The notes under the pieces are model-generated. The model was not told the DNA's origin and ran no database searches. It saw only the letters and a list, made by a program, of their open reading frames with translations. 37,181 bases of DNA, from assembly GCA_016217725.1 (NCBI GenBank), contig JACRHB010000179.1:1-37181 (forward strand), in the 5' to 3' direction. Positions within the stretch are counted from its first letter, which is position 1, and each line of letters begins with the position of its first letter. The position numbers were made by a program, and so were the translations under genes. The DNA is from Nitrospirota bacterium. GTDB taxonomy: Bacteria > Nitrospirota > Thermodesulfovibrionia > UBA6902. Shown here piece by piece: positions 17,860 through 25,583 of the stretch.

Positions 17860-18399
17860 ATGGTCAGGCTAAAAGAGAAATATACAAAAGAAGTTATCCC
17901 GCTCTTAATGAAGAATTTTTCATATAAGAACATAATGCAGGTGCCGAAGCTGAAGAGCATCGTCCTGAACGTCGGAATGGGTGAGGCGATACAGGATATA
18001 AAACCGCTTGAGGCCGCAGTCAAAGAGCTGGCGACCATTGCGGGACAGGGGGCCGTTATCGCAAGAGCTAAGAAATCGATTGCCGGTTTTAAACTCCGCG
18101 AAGGGATGCCCGTAGGATGCAGGGTGACTTTAAGGGGAGACCGGATGTATGATTTTTTAGACAAGTTCATCTGTCTTGCGCTGCCCAGGATAAGAGACTT
18201 CAAAGGCATTTCTTCCAGGTCGTTTGACGGCAGGGGCAACTATGCATTCGGCGTTAAGGAGCAGATAATATTCCCTGAGATCAGCTACGATAAGGTTGCA
18301 AGCATGCACGGTATGGATATAATTATCGTCACGTCGGCTAAAACGAATGAGGAAGGCAAGGCGCTCCTTCAGTATTTGGGAATGCCTTTCAGGAACTGA
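17860..18399 (+). CDS. rplE: 50S ribosomal protein L5
   Basis: The 179-residue protein has [20 protein letters not shown] and the conserved [19 protein letters not shown] block, followed by [20 protein letters not shown]. It binds 5S rRNA and forms the intersubunit bridge at the central protuberance. It follows rplX by three bases. Its stop is the first part of the short AAAATTC array. Confidence 0.98.
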   Translation: MVRLKEKYTKEVIPLLMKNFSYKNIMQVPKLKSIVLNVGMGEAIQDIKPLEAAVKELATIAGQGAVIARAKKSIAGFKLREGMPVGCRVTLRGDRMYDFLDKFICLALPRIRDFKGISSRSFDGRGNYAFGVKEQIIFPEISYDKVASMHGMDIIIVTSAKTNEEGKALLQYLGMPFRN

Positions 18400-18425
18400 A
18401 AATTCAAAATTCAAGATTCAGAAAT
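18399..18425 (+). repeat. Short heptad array, AAAATTC type, one arm only (rplE-rpsN)
   Basis: Two and a half direct 7-base units (AAAATTC, AAAATTC, AAGATTC) start right after the rplE stop. No matching inverted arm is present, so this looks like a truncated or young copy of the family. Confidence 0.7.
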
Positions 18426-18436
18426 AAGGAATATCG

Positions 18437-18622
18437 ATGGCAAAGAAGAGTCTGAGAATAAAGGCGAGCAGGCCGCCGAAATTTAAAGTTAGAGAATACC
18501 ACAGATGCCGCCTGTGCGGCAGGCCGAGAGGTTATTTAAAAAAATTTGCGATGTGCAGGATATGTTTCAGAAGCCTTTCGCTGAAGGGCCTGATCCCCGG
18601 CGTTACAAAATCAAGCTGGTAG
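18437..18622 (+). CDS. rpsN: 30S ribosomal protein S14, short Zn-binding type
   Basis: At 61 residues this is the short (type Z) S14 with the four-Cys site CRLC...CRIC. The C-terminus [17 protein letters not shown] is standard. S14 lies in the 30S head beside S3 and S10. It is in its normal spc position between rplE and rpsH. The Zn form agrees with the Cys-containing S4, L24 and L36 of this cluster. Confidence 0.98.
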   Translation: MAKKSLRIKASRPPKFKVREYHRCRLCGRPRGYLKKFAMCRICFRSLSLKGLIPGVTKSSW

Positions 18623-18635
18623 AGGTGCAGAAATC

Positions 18636-19031
18636 ATGATGACCGATCCTATAGCAGACATGCTTACGAGAATAAGAAACGCCAATATGGCAAAACTTGA
18701 AAAGGTCGACGTACCCGCTTCAAGAATAAAGATCGAAATAACAAAGGTACTCAAGGAAAGAGGGTTTATTAAAGGCTTCAAGGTGTTGAGGGATAAAAAA
18801 CAGGGCGTCATCAGGATTTCCCTGAAATACCTTGAAGGGGCCGAAAAGGCCATAACCGGCTTGAAGAGGGTCAGCACCCCCGGCAAAAGGGTTTATACGG
18901 ATAAGAGAAGAATACCAAAAGTCATGGGTGGATTCGGCATATCCGTCGTTTCAACGTCAAAAGGAATTATGACTGACGACGTCTGCAGACGGGAAGGCGT
19001 GGGCGGAGAGATTTTGTGCAACATATGGTAA
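18636..19031 (+). CDS. rpsH: 30S ribosomal protein S8
   Basis: The 131-residue protein has [15 protein letters not shown] at the start and the C-terminal [23 protein letters not shown] with the STSKG signature. It binds helix 21 of 16S rRNA. In E. coli S8 represses spc translation by binding mRNA near rplE. Such a site cannot be judged by eye here. Two ATGs in a row (18636 and 18639) are possible starts. Confidence 0.98.
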   Translation: MMTDPIADMLTRIRNANMAKLEKVDVPASRIKIEITKVLKERGFIKGFKVLRDKKQGVIRISLKYLEGAEKAITGLKRVSTPGKRVYTDKRRIPKVMGGFGISVVSTSKGIMTDDVCRREGVGGEILCNIW

Positions 19032-19062
19032 ATGTGGAGTATGGAGTTTAGACTTGAGAGCT

Positions 19063-19162
19063 TAGCAGGTTGCTGAAAAAATATTTTAAATGTCACCCTG
19101 AGCGGAGCGAAGGGTCTCGACCTATTGAAAGTATGAGATTCTTCGCTACGCTCAGAATGACA
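19063..19162 (+). repeat. Dispersed palindromic repeat with shared flank (rpsH-rplF)
   Basis: The element 19091-19162 starts TGTCACCCTGAGCGGAGCGA and ends CTCAGAATGACA, a diverged member of the TGTCATTCTGAG family. The flank TAGCAGGTTGCTGAAAAA at 19063-19080 matches the flank of the long repeat at 6773. It is the only copy of this family inside the ribosomal gene run, and it makes a 174-base spacer between rpsH and rplF. Confidence 0.8.
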
Positions 19163-19205
19163 AGTTCCAAATTTGTCGATTTACAGTTAAAAAGGAATTT
19201 AAATC

Positions 19206-19748
19206 ATGTCAAGAGTAGGTAAGAGTCCTATAAATGTGCCTAAGGAAGTCAACGTTAAGATCGAGGGCAATCTTGTGTCTGTAAAGGGGCCGAAAGGCGA
19301 ATTGAAATGGAGCTTCCCATCCGAGATGAAGGTTACCATGCAGGACAAAACCATTCACGTTGAAAGACCGGCTGAGACAAAACAATTTAAGGCCCTGCAC
19401 GGCACCGTAAGGAGTATTATTGCAAATATGGTCAAAGGCACAAGCGCCGGATATCAAAAACAGCTCGATATCTCGGGCGTCGGCTACAGGGCGCAGGTGC
19501 AGGGGAAGAAGATCGTTTTTACACTCGGATATTCTCATCCGGTTGAGTTTTACCTGCCTGAAGGCATAAGCGCCGAGGTTGATAAAAAGCAGACGCAGTT
19601 GACCCTTCAGGGCATAGATAAACATCTGCTGGGCCAGGTCGCCGCAAATATTCGCGGTTTAAGACGTCCGGATATTTATAAAGGAAAGGGCATCAGGTAT
19701 TCCGACGAGTTTATCAAGCTTAAAGTCGGAAAAGCAGGGAAGAAATAG
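19206..19748 (+). CDS. rplF: 50S ribosomal protein L6
   Basis: The 180-residue protein begins MSRVGKSPINVPKEV and has two repeated domains, with GYSHPVEFYLPEGI and the conserved C-terminal RRPDIYKGKGIRYSDE. L6 lies near the factor-binding site. The TAG stop gives the first AG of the following AGTTGTT array. Confidence 0.98.
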   Translation: MSRVGKSPINVPKEVNVKIEGNLVSVKGPKGELKWSFPSEMKVTMQDKTIHVERPAETKQFKALHGTVRSIIANMVKGTSAGYQKQLDISGVGYRAQVQGKKIVFTLGYSHPVEFYLPEGISAEVDKKQTQLTLQGIDKHLLGQVAANIRGLRRPDIYKGKGIRYSDEFIKLKVGKAGKK

Positions 19749-19808
19749 TTGTTAGGGGTCAGTTGTTAGTTGTTAGACAAAAAACTAACAACTAAAAACT
19801 AACAACTG
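19747..19808 (+). repeat. Heptad palindromic array, AGTTGTT type (rplF-rplR)
   Basis: The left arm 19747-19776 has AGTTGTTAG units starting in the rplF stop codon. The right arm 19784-19807 is CTAACAACTAAAAACTAAC-like and pairs with it. GCGGAGG for rplR follows. Confidence 0.88.
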
Positions 19809-19825
19809 AGTTAGCGGAGGTAGTT

Positions 19826-20188
19826 TTGTCATCAGATAAAATTGAAGCAAAAGAGAGACGGCACAAAAGGGTAAGAAAGAAGGTTGTAGGCACGCCTGAA
19901 AAGCCGAGGCTTAACGTATTCAGGAGCCTGGATCATATCTATGCCCAGATAATAGACGATTATTCCTCCAAAACGCTGACTGCCGCTTCGAGTATAGACA
20001 AGGAATTGAGAGAGAAGATAAAGACCGGCGGGAATATCGAAACGGCAAAGCTGGTCGGGGGCTTAATCGCAAAAAGGGCCGTGGATAAAGGGATCAAAAA
20101 GGTCGTATTCGACAGAGGCGGCTACCTCTATCATGGGAGAGTCAAAGCCCTTGCCGATGCTGCAAGGGAAGGCGGACTGGAATTTTAA
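19826..20188 (+). CDS. rplR: 50S ribosomal protein L18
   Basis: The 120-residue protein has [19 protein letters not shown] and [14 protein letters not shown], then [20 protein letters not shown], all L18 hallmarks. It binds 5S rRNA together with L5. The start is TTG at 19826 with GGAGG six bases before it. The next array begins directly at its stop. Confidence 0.97.
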   Translation: MSSDKIEAKERRHKRVRKKVVGTPEKPRLNVFRSLDHIYAQIIDDYSSKTLTAASSIDKELREKIKTGGNIETAKLVGGLIAKRAVDKGIKKVVFDRGGYLYHGRVKALADAAREGGLEF

Positions 20189-20271
20189 TTAACAATGAAT
20201 AATGAACAATTAGTAATTAAGGAAAGTTTTTCTTCCACAATTGTTAATTGTTCATTGTTCATTGATCATTA
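20189..20271 (+). repeat. Heptad palindromic array, AACAATG type (rplR-rpsE)
   Basis: The left arm is AACAATG, AATAATG, AACAATT, AGTAATT in 7-base steps. The right arm 20239-20271 is the inverted series (AATTGTT, AATTGTT, CATTGTT, CATTGAT). The unit is unlike the AGTTGTT copies, but period and layout are the same. AGGAGG for rpsE follows two bases after it. Confidence 0.88.
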
Positions 20272-20282
20272 CAGGAGGCAAT

Positions 20283-20804
20283 GTGGGTAGGATAGACCCG
20301 GAAAGTCTTGGACAGTTAAAAGACAAGGTAATATATATCAACAGGGTAGCGAAGGTTGTAAAAGGCGGCAGACGTTTTTCCTTCAGCGCCCTTGTTGTGG
20401 TCGGCGATGAAAACGGCCATATAGGCTTCGGAAAAGGTAAGGCGGCCGAGGTGCCTGAGGCCATCAGAAAAGCCGTTGAGCATGCAAAGAGAGCCCTTAT
20501 TAAAATTTCGGTGGTGGACGGGACCATCCCGCATCAGATCAGCGGCCGGTACGGCGCCGGGAAGGTGGTAATTTTACCCGGGAAACCCGGGACAGGACTT
20601 ATAGCGGGCGGTTCTGTGAGGGCCATAATGGAAGTGGCGGGCATAAGGAATATCGTTGCAAAATCGCTGGGCAGCCGGAATCCTTTCACCACGGTCCGCG
20701 CTACCCTTAACGGACTTTTAAAACTGAAAGATTCCGGGAGCGTTTCAAAAAGAACAGGGAAGGGCGACGAAGAGCAGCAGGGAGCGGCAAATGAAAATGC
20801 TTAA
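20283..20804 (+). CDS. rpsE: 30S ribosomal protein S5
   Basis: From the GTG at 20283 the protein has 173 residues with [20 protein letters not shown] and [20 protein letters not shown], the S5 double-stranded-RNA-like domain, and the C-terminal [20 protein letters not shown]. It lies at the mRNA entry and decoding region. The open frame continues upstream into the repeat, but AGGAGG four bases before the GTG fixes the start. The tail is rich in Glu and Gln. Confidence 0.97.
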   Translation: MGRIDPESLGQLKDKVIYINRVAKVVKGGRRFSFSALVVVGDENGHIGFGKGKAAEVPEAIRKAVEHAKRALIKISVVDGTIPHQISGRYGAGKVVILPGKPGTGLIAGGSVRAIMEVAGIRNIVAKSLGSRNPFTTVRATLNGLLKLKDSGSVSKRTGKGDEEQQGAANENA

Positions 20805-20979
20805 GGTAACTTTAAAAAGGAGTTTAATCGGCAAGCCCGAAAAATTGAGAAAGGTCGTTCACGCCCTCGGGTTAAGAAAGATCAACCAGAGCGTTCTTCA
20901 TAAAGATAGTCCTTCCATTAGAGGAATGATTCATAAGACTTCTCATTTGATAGATGTGAGAGAGGCTGCGGAGGAATAA
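20791..20979 (+). CDS. rpmD: 50S ribosomal protein L30
   Basis: The 62-residue protein has [27 protein letters not shown]-type L30 sequence in its first half and ends with the normal [14 protein letters not shown]. It overlaps rpsE by 14 bases from the ATG at 20791, which has GGGAG six bases upstream. A second ATG at 20797 would overlap by eight. rplO begins on the base after its stop. Confidence 0.96.
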   Translation: MKMLKVTLKRSLIGKPEKLRKVVHALGLRKINQSVLHKDSPSIRGMIHKTSHLIDVREAAEE

Positions 20980-21417
20980 ATGAAATTATCGGATCTTGCG
21001 CCGGCTCCGGGCAGCAGAAAAAATAAGAAGCGGGTAGGCAGGGGCGTCGGCTCCGGACACGGAAAGACTTCCTGCAGGGGCCATAAAGGTCAAAAGGCAA
21101 GGACCGGGGGCGGAACCAAGCCCGGCTTTGAAGGCGGCCAGATGCCTTTGCAGCGCCGGCTTCCCAAACGGGGATTTACCAATATATTCCAAAAAGAATA
21201 TACCATAGTAAACGTCGGGGCGCTCGACAAGCTTTCTGAAACCGTTATCACCCCGGAGGTCCTTATACAGGAAGGGCTGATAAAAAGCGATAAATACGGG
21301 ATCAAGATATTGGGTGAAGGAGAGATAACAAAGCCGGTAACTGTGAAGGCGCATGCGTTCAGCGCTTCCGCAAAGGAAAAAATACTTAAAGCGCAGGGAA
21401 GCACGGAAGAGATTTGA
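20980..21417 (+). CDS. rplO: 50S ribosomal protein L15
   Basis: The 145-residue protein has [20 protein letters not shown], the Gly/Arg-rich N-terminus typical of L15, then [20 protein letters not shown] and the KRGF motif. It ties 23S rRNA domains together late in assembly. It starts directly after rpmD. The TGA stop falls in the first unit of the next array. Confidence 0.98.
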   Translation: MKLSDLAPAPGSRKNKKRVGRGVGSGHGKTSCRGHKGQKARTGGGTKPGFEGGQMPLQRRLPKRGFTNIFQKEYTIVNVGALDKLSETVITPEVLIQEGLIKSDKYGIKILGEGEITKPVTVKAHAFSASAKEKILKAQGSTEEI

Positions 21418-21513
21418 GATTTGAAATTTCAAATCTCAAATTTCAAATTATTTAAAAATATAAGTAACTATTCCTTAACTTTTAACTTTCAACTTGTAAC
21501 TTTTAACTTTTCA
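21416..21513 (+). repeat. Composite heptad array (rplO-secY): perfect palindrome plus a lone right arm
   Basis: GAGATTT, GAAATTT, CAAATCT, CAAATTT follow in 7-base steps, and 21416-21437 is a perfect 22-bp palindrome. After an AT-rich gap, 21473-21513 is a series of TTAACTT/TTCAACT units of the right-arm kind with no matching left arm. This suggests two events at one site. No Shine-Dalgarno sequence remains before secY. Confidence 0.82.
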
Positions 21514-21515
21514 AC

Positions 21516-22823
21516 GTGAGCATCGTTAACAGCTTTCAGAACATCTTCAAAATCCAGGAGCTTAAGAGCAGGATTTTATTTACTATGGCCCTCTTATCCG
21601 TTTACAGGATAGGCGCTCACATCCCGACACCAGGAATAAACGGCGAAGAATTAAGCAAATTTCTCATGGAGAGGGGCGGCGCTTTGATGGGCTTTTTCGA
21701 TATGTTCTCCGGCGGCGCGTTGTCAAGGGCGACCATTTTTGCGCTTGGAATAATGCCGTATATAAGCGCATCGATCATACTGCAGCTCCTTACCATCGTC
21801 ATTCCGACTTTGGCCCGGCTTGCAAAGGAGGGAGAGAGCGGCAGGAAAAAGATTATCCAGTATACGCGGTACGGGACCGTGGTGATAAGCCTCATTCAAT
21901 CCCTCGGCATAGCGGTGGGAATTGAAAGCATGAGCCAGGGCGCCTTTGTCCAGAACCCGGGCTGGAGCTTCAGACTTATGACCATGATTACAATGACTTC
22001 AGGCACGGCCTTTATAATGTGGCTTGGAGAGCAGATAACGGAGCGCGGCATCGGCAACGGGATATCCCTGATAATTTTTGCCGGGATAGTCGCGAGGTTC
22101 CCCAATGCCGTTATCAGCAGCATATCGCTGATAAGGGCGGGTGAATTGCACATTATTATAATGCTTCTGGTAGTGGTTATGATGCTTGCCGTTATCGGGA
22201 TCATTGTGTATGTCGAGAGAGGGCAGCGGAAGATCCCGGTGCAGTATGCAAAGCGCGTGGTGGGCCGGAAGGTTTACGGAGGCCAAAGCACGCATTTGCC
22301 TTTCAAGGTAAACAGCTCGGGCGTTATACCGCCGATTTTTGCGTCATCCATTTTGATGTTCCCTGCAACAATCGCGGGTTTTATCTCGATCCCCTGGGTT
22401 CAGGCGGTGTCAAGGCAGCTTGCCCCGGGAACTATAGTATATACGATAATCGACGTCAGTCTGATCTTTTTTTTCTGTTATTTCTATACGTCTATAATTT
22501 ATAACCCAGTGGATATTTCAGATAACCTGAAAAAGCACGGCGGATTCGTCCCGGGCGTGAGACCCGGGCAGAAGACGTCGGATTATATTTTCCATGTCCT
22601 CTCCAGGATCACCTTCGGGGGAGCGGTGTATCTTGCGTCGGTCTGTATTCTGCCGGATATCCTGAGAGGCTATTTCAAGGTGCCGTTTTATTTCGGCGGG
22701 ACCTCGGTTCTCATAGTAGTAGGCGTGGCGCTTGATACGATGTCCCAGATCGAATCTCATCTTGTAACGCGCTCCTATGACGGGTTTTTGAAAAAAGGAA
22801 GACTGAAAGGCAGGAAAGGGTGA
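21516..22823 (+). CDS. secY: Preprotein translocase subunit SecY
   Basis: The 435-residue protein has the ten-helix SecY pattern. It begins with an amphipathic SFQNIFKIQELKSRILFTM and contains GAHIPTPGIN, the plug region SGGALSRATIFALGIMPYIS, and the cytoplasmic loops KRVVGRKVYGGQSTHLPFKV and GGFVPGVRPGQKT. It forms the Sec channel in the inner membrane and is needed for export of the signal-peptide proteins in this window. The start is GTG at 21516. The bases before it (TTTAACTTTTCAAC) contain no Shine-Dalgarno sequence. adk does not follow. Confidence 0.97.
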   Translation: MSIVNSFQNIFKIQELKSRILFTMALLSVYRIGAHIPTPGINGEELSKFLMERGGALMGFFDMFSGGALSRATIFALGIMPYISASIILQLLTIVIPTLARLAKEGESGRKKIIQYTRYGTVVISLIQSLGIAVGIESMSQGAFVQNPGWSFRLMTMITMTSGTAFIMWLGEQITERGIGNGISLIIFAGIVARFPNAVISSISLIRAGELHIIIMLLVVVMMLAVIGIIVYVERGQRKIPVQYAKRVVGRKVYGGQSTHLPFKVNSSGVIPPIFASSILMFPATIAGFISIPWVQAVSRQLAPGTIVYTIIDVSLIFFFCYFYTSIIYNPVDISDNLKKHGGFVPGVRPGQKTSDYIFHVLSRITFGGAVYLASVCILPDILRGYFKVPFYFGGTSVLIVVGVALDTMSQIESHLVTRSYDGFLKKGRLKGRKG

Positions 22824-22831
22824 AGAAAAGC

Positions 22832-22892
22832 AGTTGTTAGTTTTTAGTTGTTAGTGAAAAAACTAACAACTAAAAACTAACAACTAACAACT
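22832..22892 (+). repeat. Heptad palindromic array with a perfect 24-bp stem (secY-map)
   Basis: The left arm 22832-22855 (AGTTGTTAG, TTTTT, AGTTGTTAGT) is the exact reverse complement of 22862-22885. The loop is GAAAAA. One further AACAACT unit follows. This is the most perfect hairpin of the family and fills the spacer where adk would stand in many bacteria. Confidence 0.92.
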
Positions 22893-22899
22893 TTGTTCA

Positions 22900-23649
22900 T
22901 TGATAATAATTAAGTCACAGGACGAGATAAAGCGGATGGCCGAGGCGTGCCGTATCGCAGCGGAGGTGCTGGAAGGGATTAAACGGAACATCGCCCCTGA
23001 AATCACGACAAAAGAGCTGGACGAATTTGCGGAGTCCTTTATAATCTCCAAAGGGGCGAGGCCGGCTTTCAAAGGCTATAAAGGATATCCTGCCAGTCTT
23101 TGCACATCGATAAACGAGCAGGTCGTCCACGGTATTCCCTCTGCTTTGACAAGGTTAAAAGAAGGTGATATCATCAGTTTTGATATCGGGGTTTACTACA
23201 AAGGATTTTATGGCGACGCGGCTGTAACCCTGCCTGTAGGCGAAATAGGCGTTGAGGCTCAAAAATTGATTTCGGCTACCGAGAAGGCGTTACAGCTTGG
23301 AATGGCAAACGCGGTGGAAGGCAACAGGCTTTCCGACATATCGGCGGTTATTCAAGACCACGTGGAGTCGGCAGGCTTTTCGGTGGTCAGGAGTTTTGTG
23401 GGACATGGAATAGGCAGATCGCTTCATGAGGAGCCGCAAGTGCCGAATTTCGGCAAGCGGGGAGAAGGGCCAAGGCTTATGGAAGGAATGACGCTGGCGA
23501 TAGAGCCCATGGTTAATGCCGGCACATGGGAGGTAATGGTTTTGGAGGACGGATGGACCGCCGTGACAAAAGACGGGAGCCTGTCGGCGCATTTTGAGCA
23601 TACGGTAGCCGTTACAAAAAACAGTTGTATAATATTGACTAAACTTTGA
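22900..23649 (+). CDS. map: Type I methionine aminopeptidase
   Basis: The 249-residue protein has all metal ligands of the family: Asp in SFDIGVYYKGFYGDAAVT (two Asp), His in FVGHGIGRSLHEEP, Glu in AIEPMVNAG and Glu in HFEHTVAVT. The substrate His is in VVHGIPS. It removes the initiator Met from new proteins. The start is TTG at 22900 (protein begins with I-I-I-K-S). No Shine-Dalgarno sequence is present because the heptad array ends eight bases before. In many genomes adk lies between secY and map, but not here. Confidence 0.96.
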   Translation: MIIIKSQDEIKRMAEACRIAAEVLEGIKRNIAPEITTKELDEFAESFIISKGARPAFKGYKGYPASLCTSINEQVVHGIPSALTRLKEGDIISFDIGVYYKGFYGDAAVTLPVGEIGVEAQKLISATEKALQLGMANAVEGNRLSDISAVIQDHVESAGFSVVRSFVGHGIGRSLHEEPQVPNFGKRGEGPRLMEGMTLAIEPMVNAGTWEVMVLEDGWTAVTKDGSLSAHFEHTVAVTKNSCIILTKL

Positions 23650-23677
23650 AGAATAATTATAATTATAAGTTCTAAGA

Positions 23678-23896
23678 ATGCCCAAAGAAGAGGCCATAGA
23701 AGTTCAGGGAACAATAAGAGAAAATCTGCCCAACGCGATGTTCAGGGTTGAACTCGAGAACGGACAACAGATATTGGCGTATGTCTCCGGCAAAATGCGT
23801 ATGCATTTTATCAAGATATTGCCGGGTGACAAAGTTACCGTTGAGCTTTCGCCTTATGACCTTACAAAGGGCAGGATAACATACAGATTTAAGTGA
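23678..23896 (+). CDS. infA: Translation initiation factor IF-1
   Basis: The 72-residue OB-fold protein begins [20 protein letters not shown] and has [20 protein letters not shown] and ends [11 protein letters not shown], which is standard IF-1. It blocks the A site during initiation. The bases before the ATG (TAAGTTCTAAGA) contain no strong ribosome site. The stop TGA abuts the next heptad array. Confidence 0.98.
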   Translation: MPKEEAIEVQGTIRENLPNAMFRVELENGQQILAYVSGKMRMHFIKILPGDKVTVELSPYDLTKGRITYRFK

Positions 23897-23975
23897 AAAG
23901 TTGAAAGTTAAAAGTGAATAGTGAGAAAAACAAAGTTTTCACTTTTAACTTATAACTCTTAACTCTTAACTTTTT
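23897..23975 (+). repeat. Heptad palindromic array, AAAGTTG/AAAGTGA type (infA-rpmJ)
   Basis: The left arm 23897-23926 reads AAAGTTG, AAAGTTA, AAAGTGA, ATAGTGA. The right arm 23937-23975 reads TTCACTT, TTAACTT, ATAACTC, TTAACTC, TTAACTT. GAGG for rpmJ follows. The layout is the same as at rpmJ-rpsM. Confidence 0.88.
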
Positions 23976-23986
23976 TTGAGGTAGAA

Positions 23987-24100
23987 ATGAAAGTGCGTTC
24001 GTCAGTAAAGCCCATATGCGCAAAATGCAAGATAATAAAAAGACAGGGCGTTGTCAGAATTATATGCAGCAACCCGAAGCATAAGCAGCGGCAAGGATGA
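23987..24100 (+). CDS. rpmJ: 50S ribosomal protein L36, Zn-binding type
   Basis: A 37-codon frame from the ATG at 23987 to the TGA at 24098 encodes [20 protein letters not shown] and continues through [16 protein letters not shown]. Cys11, Cys14, Cys27 and His32 form the Zn site of the C+ form of L36. GAGG stands six bases before the ATG. It lies between two heptad arrays that keep it apart from infA and rpsM. Confidence 0.97.
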   Translation: MKVRSSVKPICAKCKIIKRQGVVRIICSNPKHKQRQG

Positions 24101-24104
24101 AAAG

Positions 24105-24174
24105 AAAGTTAAAAGTTGAAAGTGAAGAGTGAACGAAAGGATGTTTTCACTTTTAACTTATAACTTTTAACTTG
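24105..24174 (+). repeat. Heptad palindromic array, AAAGTTA type (rpmJ-rpsM)
   Basis: The left arm AAAGTTA, AAAGTTG, AAAGTGA, AGAGTGA is matched by the right arm TTCACTT, TTAACTT, ATAACTT, TTAACTT. The left arm starts just after the rpmJ stop, and the right arm ends just before AAAGGAG of rpsM. It closely resembles the infA-rpmJ copy and may be its duplicate. Confidence 0.88.
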
Positions 24175-24188
24175 TTAAAGGAGATAAG

Positions 24189-24563
24189 GTGAGAATAGCA
24201 GGAGTTGATTTACCGGCAAAAGAAAGGATTGAAATAAGCCTGACGAGGATATTCGGCATCGGGAGGGCCAATTCCGGCAAGATATTGCAGGAGGCCGGCA
24301 TTGACCTTAACAAAAAGGCAAAAGACCTTACCGACGAGGAAGGCGTAAAGCTCAGGGCTATTATCGATAGAGATTACAAAGTTGAAGGCGACTTGAGACG
24401 CGAGATATCGATGAATATAAAGAGACTTCAGGATATCGGCAGCTATAGAGGGCTTAGGCACAAGGCCAAATTGCCCGTTAGAGGACAGAGGACCAAGACA
24501 AATGCCCGCACACGCAAGGGTCCCAGGAAAGCTGTCGGCAGCATGAAGAAGAAGGGAGTATAA
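24189..24563 (+). CDS. rpsM: 30S ribosomal protein S13
   Basis: The 124-residue protein begins [20 protein letters not shown], has the helix-hairpin-helix [11 protein letters not shown] and the C-terminal [15 protein letters not shown] tail that contacts P-site tRNA. The start is GTG at 24189, three bases after GGAGATAA. It opens the alpha section, and rpsK overlaps its stop by one base (TAATG). Confidence 0.98.
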   Translation: MRIAGVDLPAKERIEISLTRIFGIGRANSGKILQEAGIDLNKKAKDLTDEEGVKLRAIIDRDYKVEGDLRREISMNIKRLQDIGSYRGLRHKAKLPVRGQRTKTNARTRKGPRKAVGSMKKKGV

Positions 24564-24952
24564 TGGCCCAGAAAAAGAAGAAGAGCGGCAAGAAAGAAAA
24601 AAGAACGGTACACACCGGAGAGGCTTATGTACAGGCAACTTTTAATAATACAATCATTACCATCGCCGATCAAAACGGCAACGTAGTAACATGGTCCTCG
24701 GCAGGAGCGCAGGGCTTTAAAGGCTCGCGAAAAGGAACGCCTTATGCGGCGCAGATAGCGGCGGACGTTGCAGCGAAGAAGGCTATGGGGCTTGGGATGC
24801 GCCAGGTCGACGTTTACGTAAAAGGTCCCGGCGCGGGAAGGGAATCGGCGATCAGGGCGCTTCAGGCGGCAGGGCTTGAAATAAACCTGATCAAGGACGT
24901 TACCCCTGTTCCCCATAACGGTACTAAACCCCCGAAAAGGAGAAGAGTATAG
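24563..24952 (+). CDS. rpsK: 30S ribosomal protein S11
   Basis: The 129-residue protein has [20 protein letters not shown] and the C-terminal [16 protein letters not shown]11 sits on the platform near the Shine-Dalgarno helix. It shares one base each with rpsM and rpsD, so the three are translated in series without a repeat between them. Confidence 0.98.
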   Translation: MAQKKKKSGKKEKRTVHTGEAYVQATFNNTIITIADQNGNVVTWSSAGAQGFKGSRKGTPYAAQIAADVAAKKAMGLGMRQVDVYVKGPGAGRESAIRALQAAGLEINLIKDVTPVPHNGTKPPKRRRV

Positions 24953-25578
24953 TGGCACGGTATAGAGACGCTCTATGCAGGTTATGCAGGAGAGAAGGCG
25001 AAAAATTATATTTAAAAGGCGACAGGTGTTATACGGATAAGTGCGGCGTTGAAAAAAGGAAGTATTCCCCGGGCCAGCACGGACAAAGGAAGAAAAAGCC
25101 GTCCGATTACGCCCTGCAATTGAGGGAAAAGCAGAAGGCGAAGGAGATTTACGGAGTGCTGGAAAACCAGTTCAAGAGATATTTCTATCTCTCCGAAAGA
25201 ATGAAAGGCGTCACCGGAAGCAATCTTTTGCAATTACTGGAGCTCAGGCTTGATAACCTTATTTACCGGCTTGGATTTGCCGCCAATCGCAGGCAGGCAA
25301 GACAGCTCGTTTTACATGGACATTTTAATGTGAATGACAAAAGGGTCTCGATCCCCTCTTACCTGGTGCGTACCGGCGACGTTGTAGGAATAAAAGAAGC
25401 GAGCAAAAAGATCAGCACAATAGAGGAAAATATCTCAAAGATAGAACACAGGGGACTGCCTTCATGGATAGAGGTGGATATCGCCAATCTTAAAGGCAAG
25501 GTGCTTCACGCCCCTTCAAGAGAAGAGATCGAGCTGCCTGTCCATGAACAGTTTATAGTGGAATTATATTCAAAATAA
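24952..25578 (+). CDS. rpsD: 30S ribosomal protein S4, Zn-binding type
   Basis: The 208-residue protein begins ARYRDALCRLCRREGEKLYL and has four Cys (CRLC, then CYTDKC), which is the Zn-binding form known from Thermus. The S4 RNA-binding domain RLDNLIYRLGFAANRRQARQ follows. S4 starts 16S rRNA folding, and in E. coli it represses the alpha operon. The start is GTG at 24952, overlapping the TAG stop of rpsK. Confidence 0.98.
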   Translation: MARYRDALCRLCRREGEKLYLKGDRCYTDKCGVEKRKYSPGQHGQRKKKPSDYALQLREKQKAKEIYGVLENQFKRYFYLSERMKGVTGSNLLQLLELRLDNLIYRLGFAANRRQARQLVLHGHFNVNDKRVSIPSYLVRTGDVVGIKEASKKISTIEENISKIEHRGLPSWIEVDIANLKGKVLHAPSREEIELPVHEQFIVELYSK

Positions 25579-25583
25579 AAACA

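Noticed and set aside
22824-22899. A hidden adk gene between secY and map
   Set aside because: The spacer is 76 bases and consists of the hairpin array.
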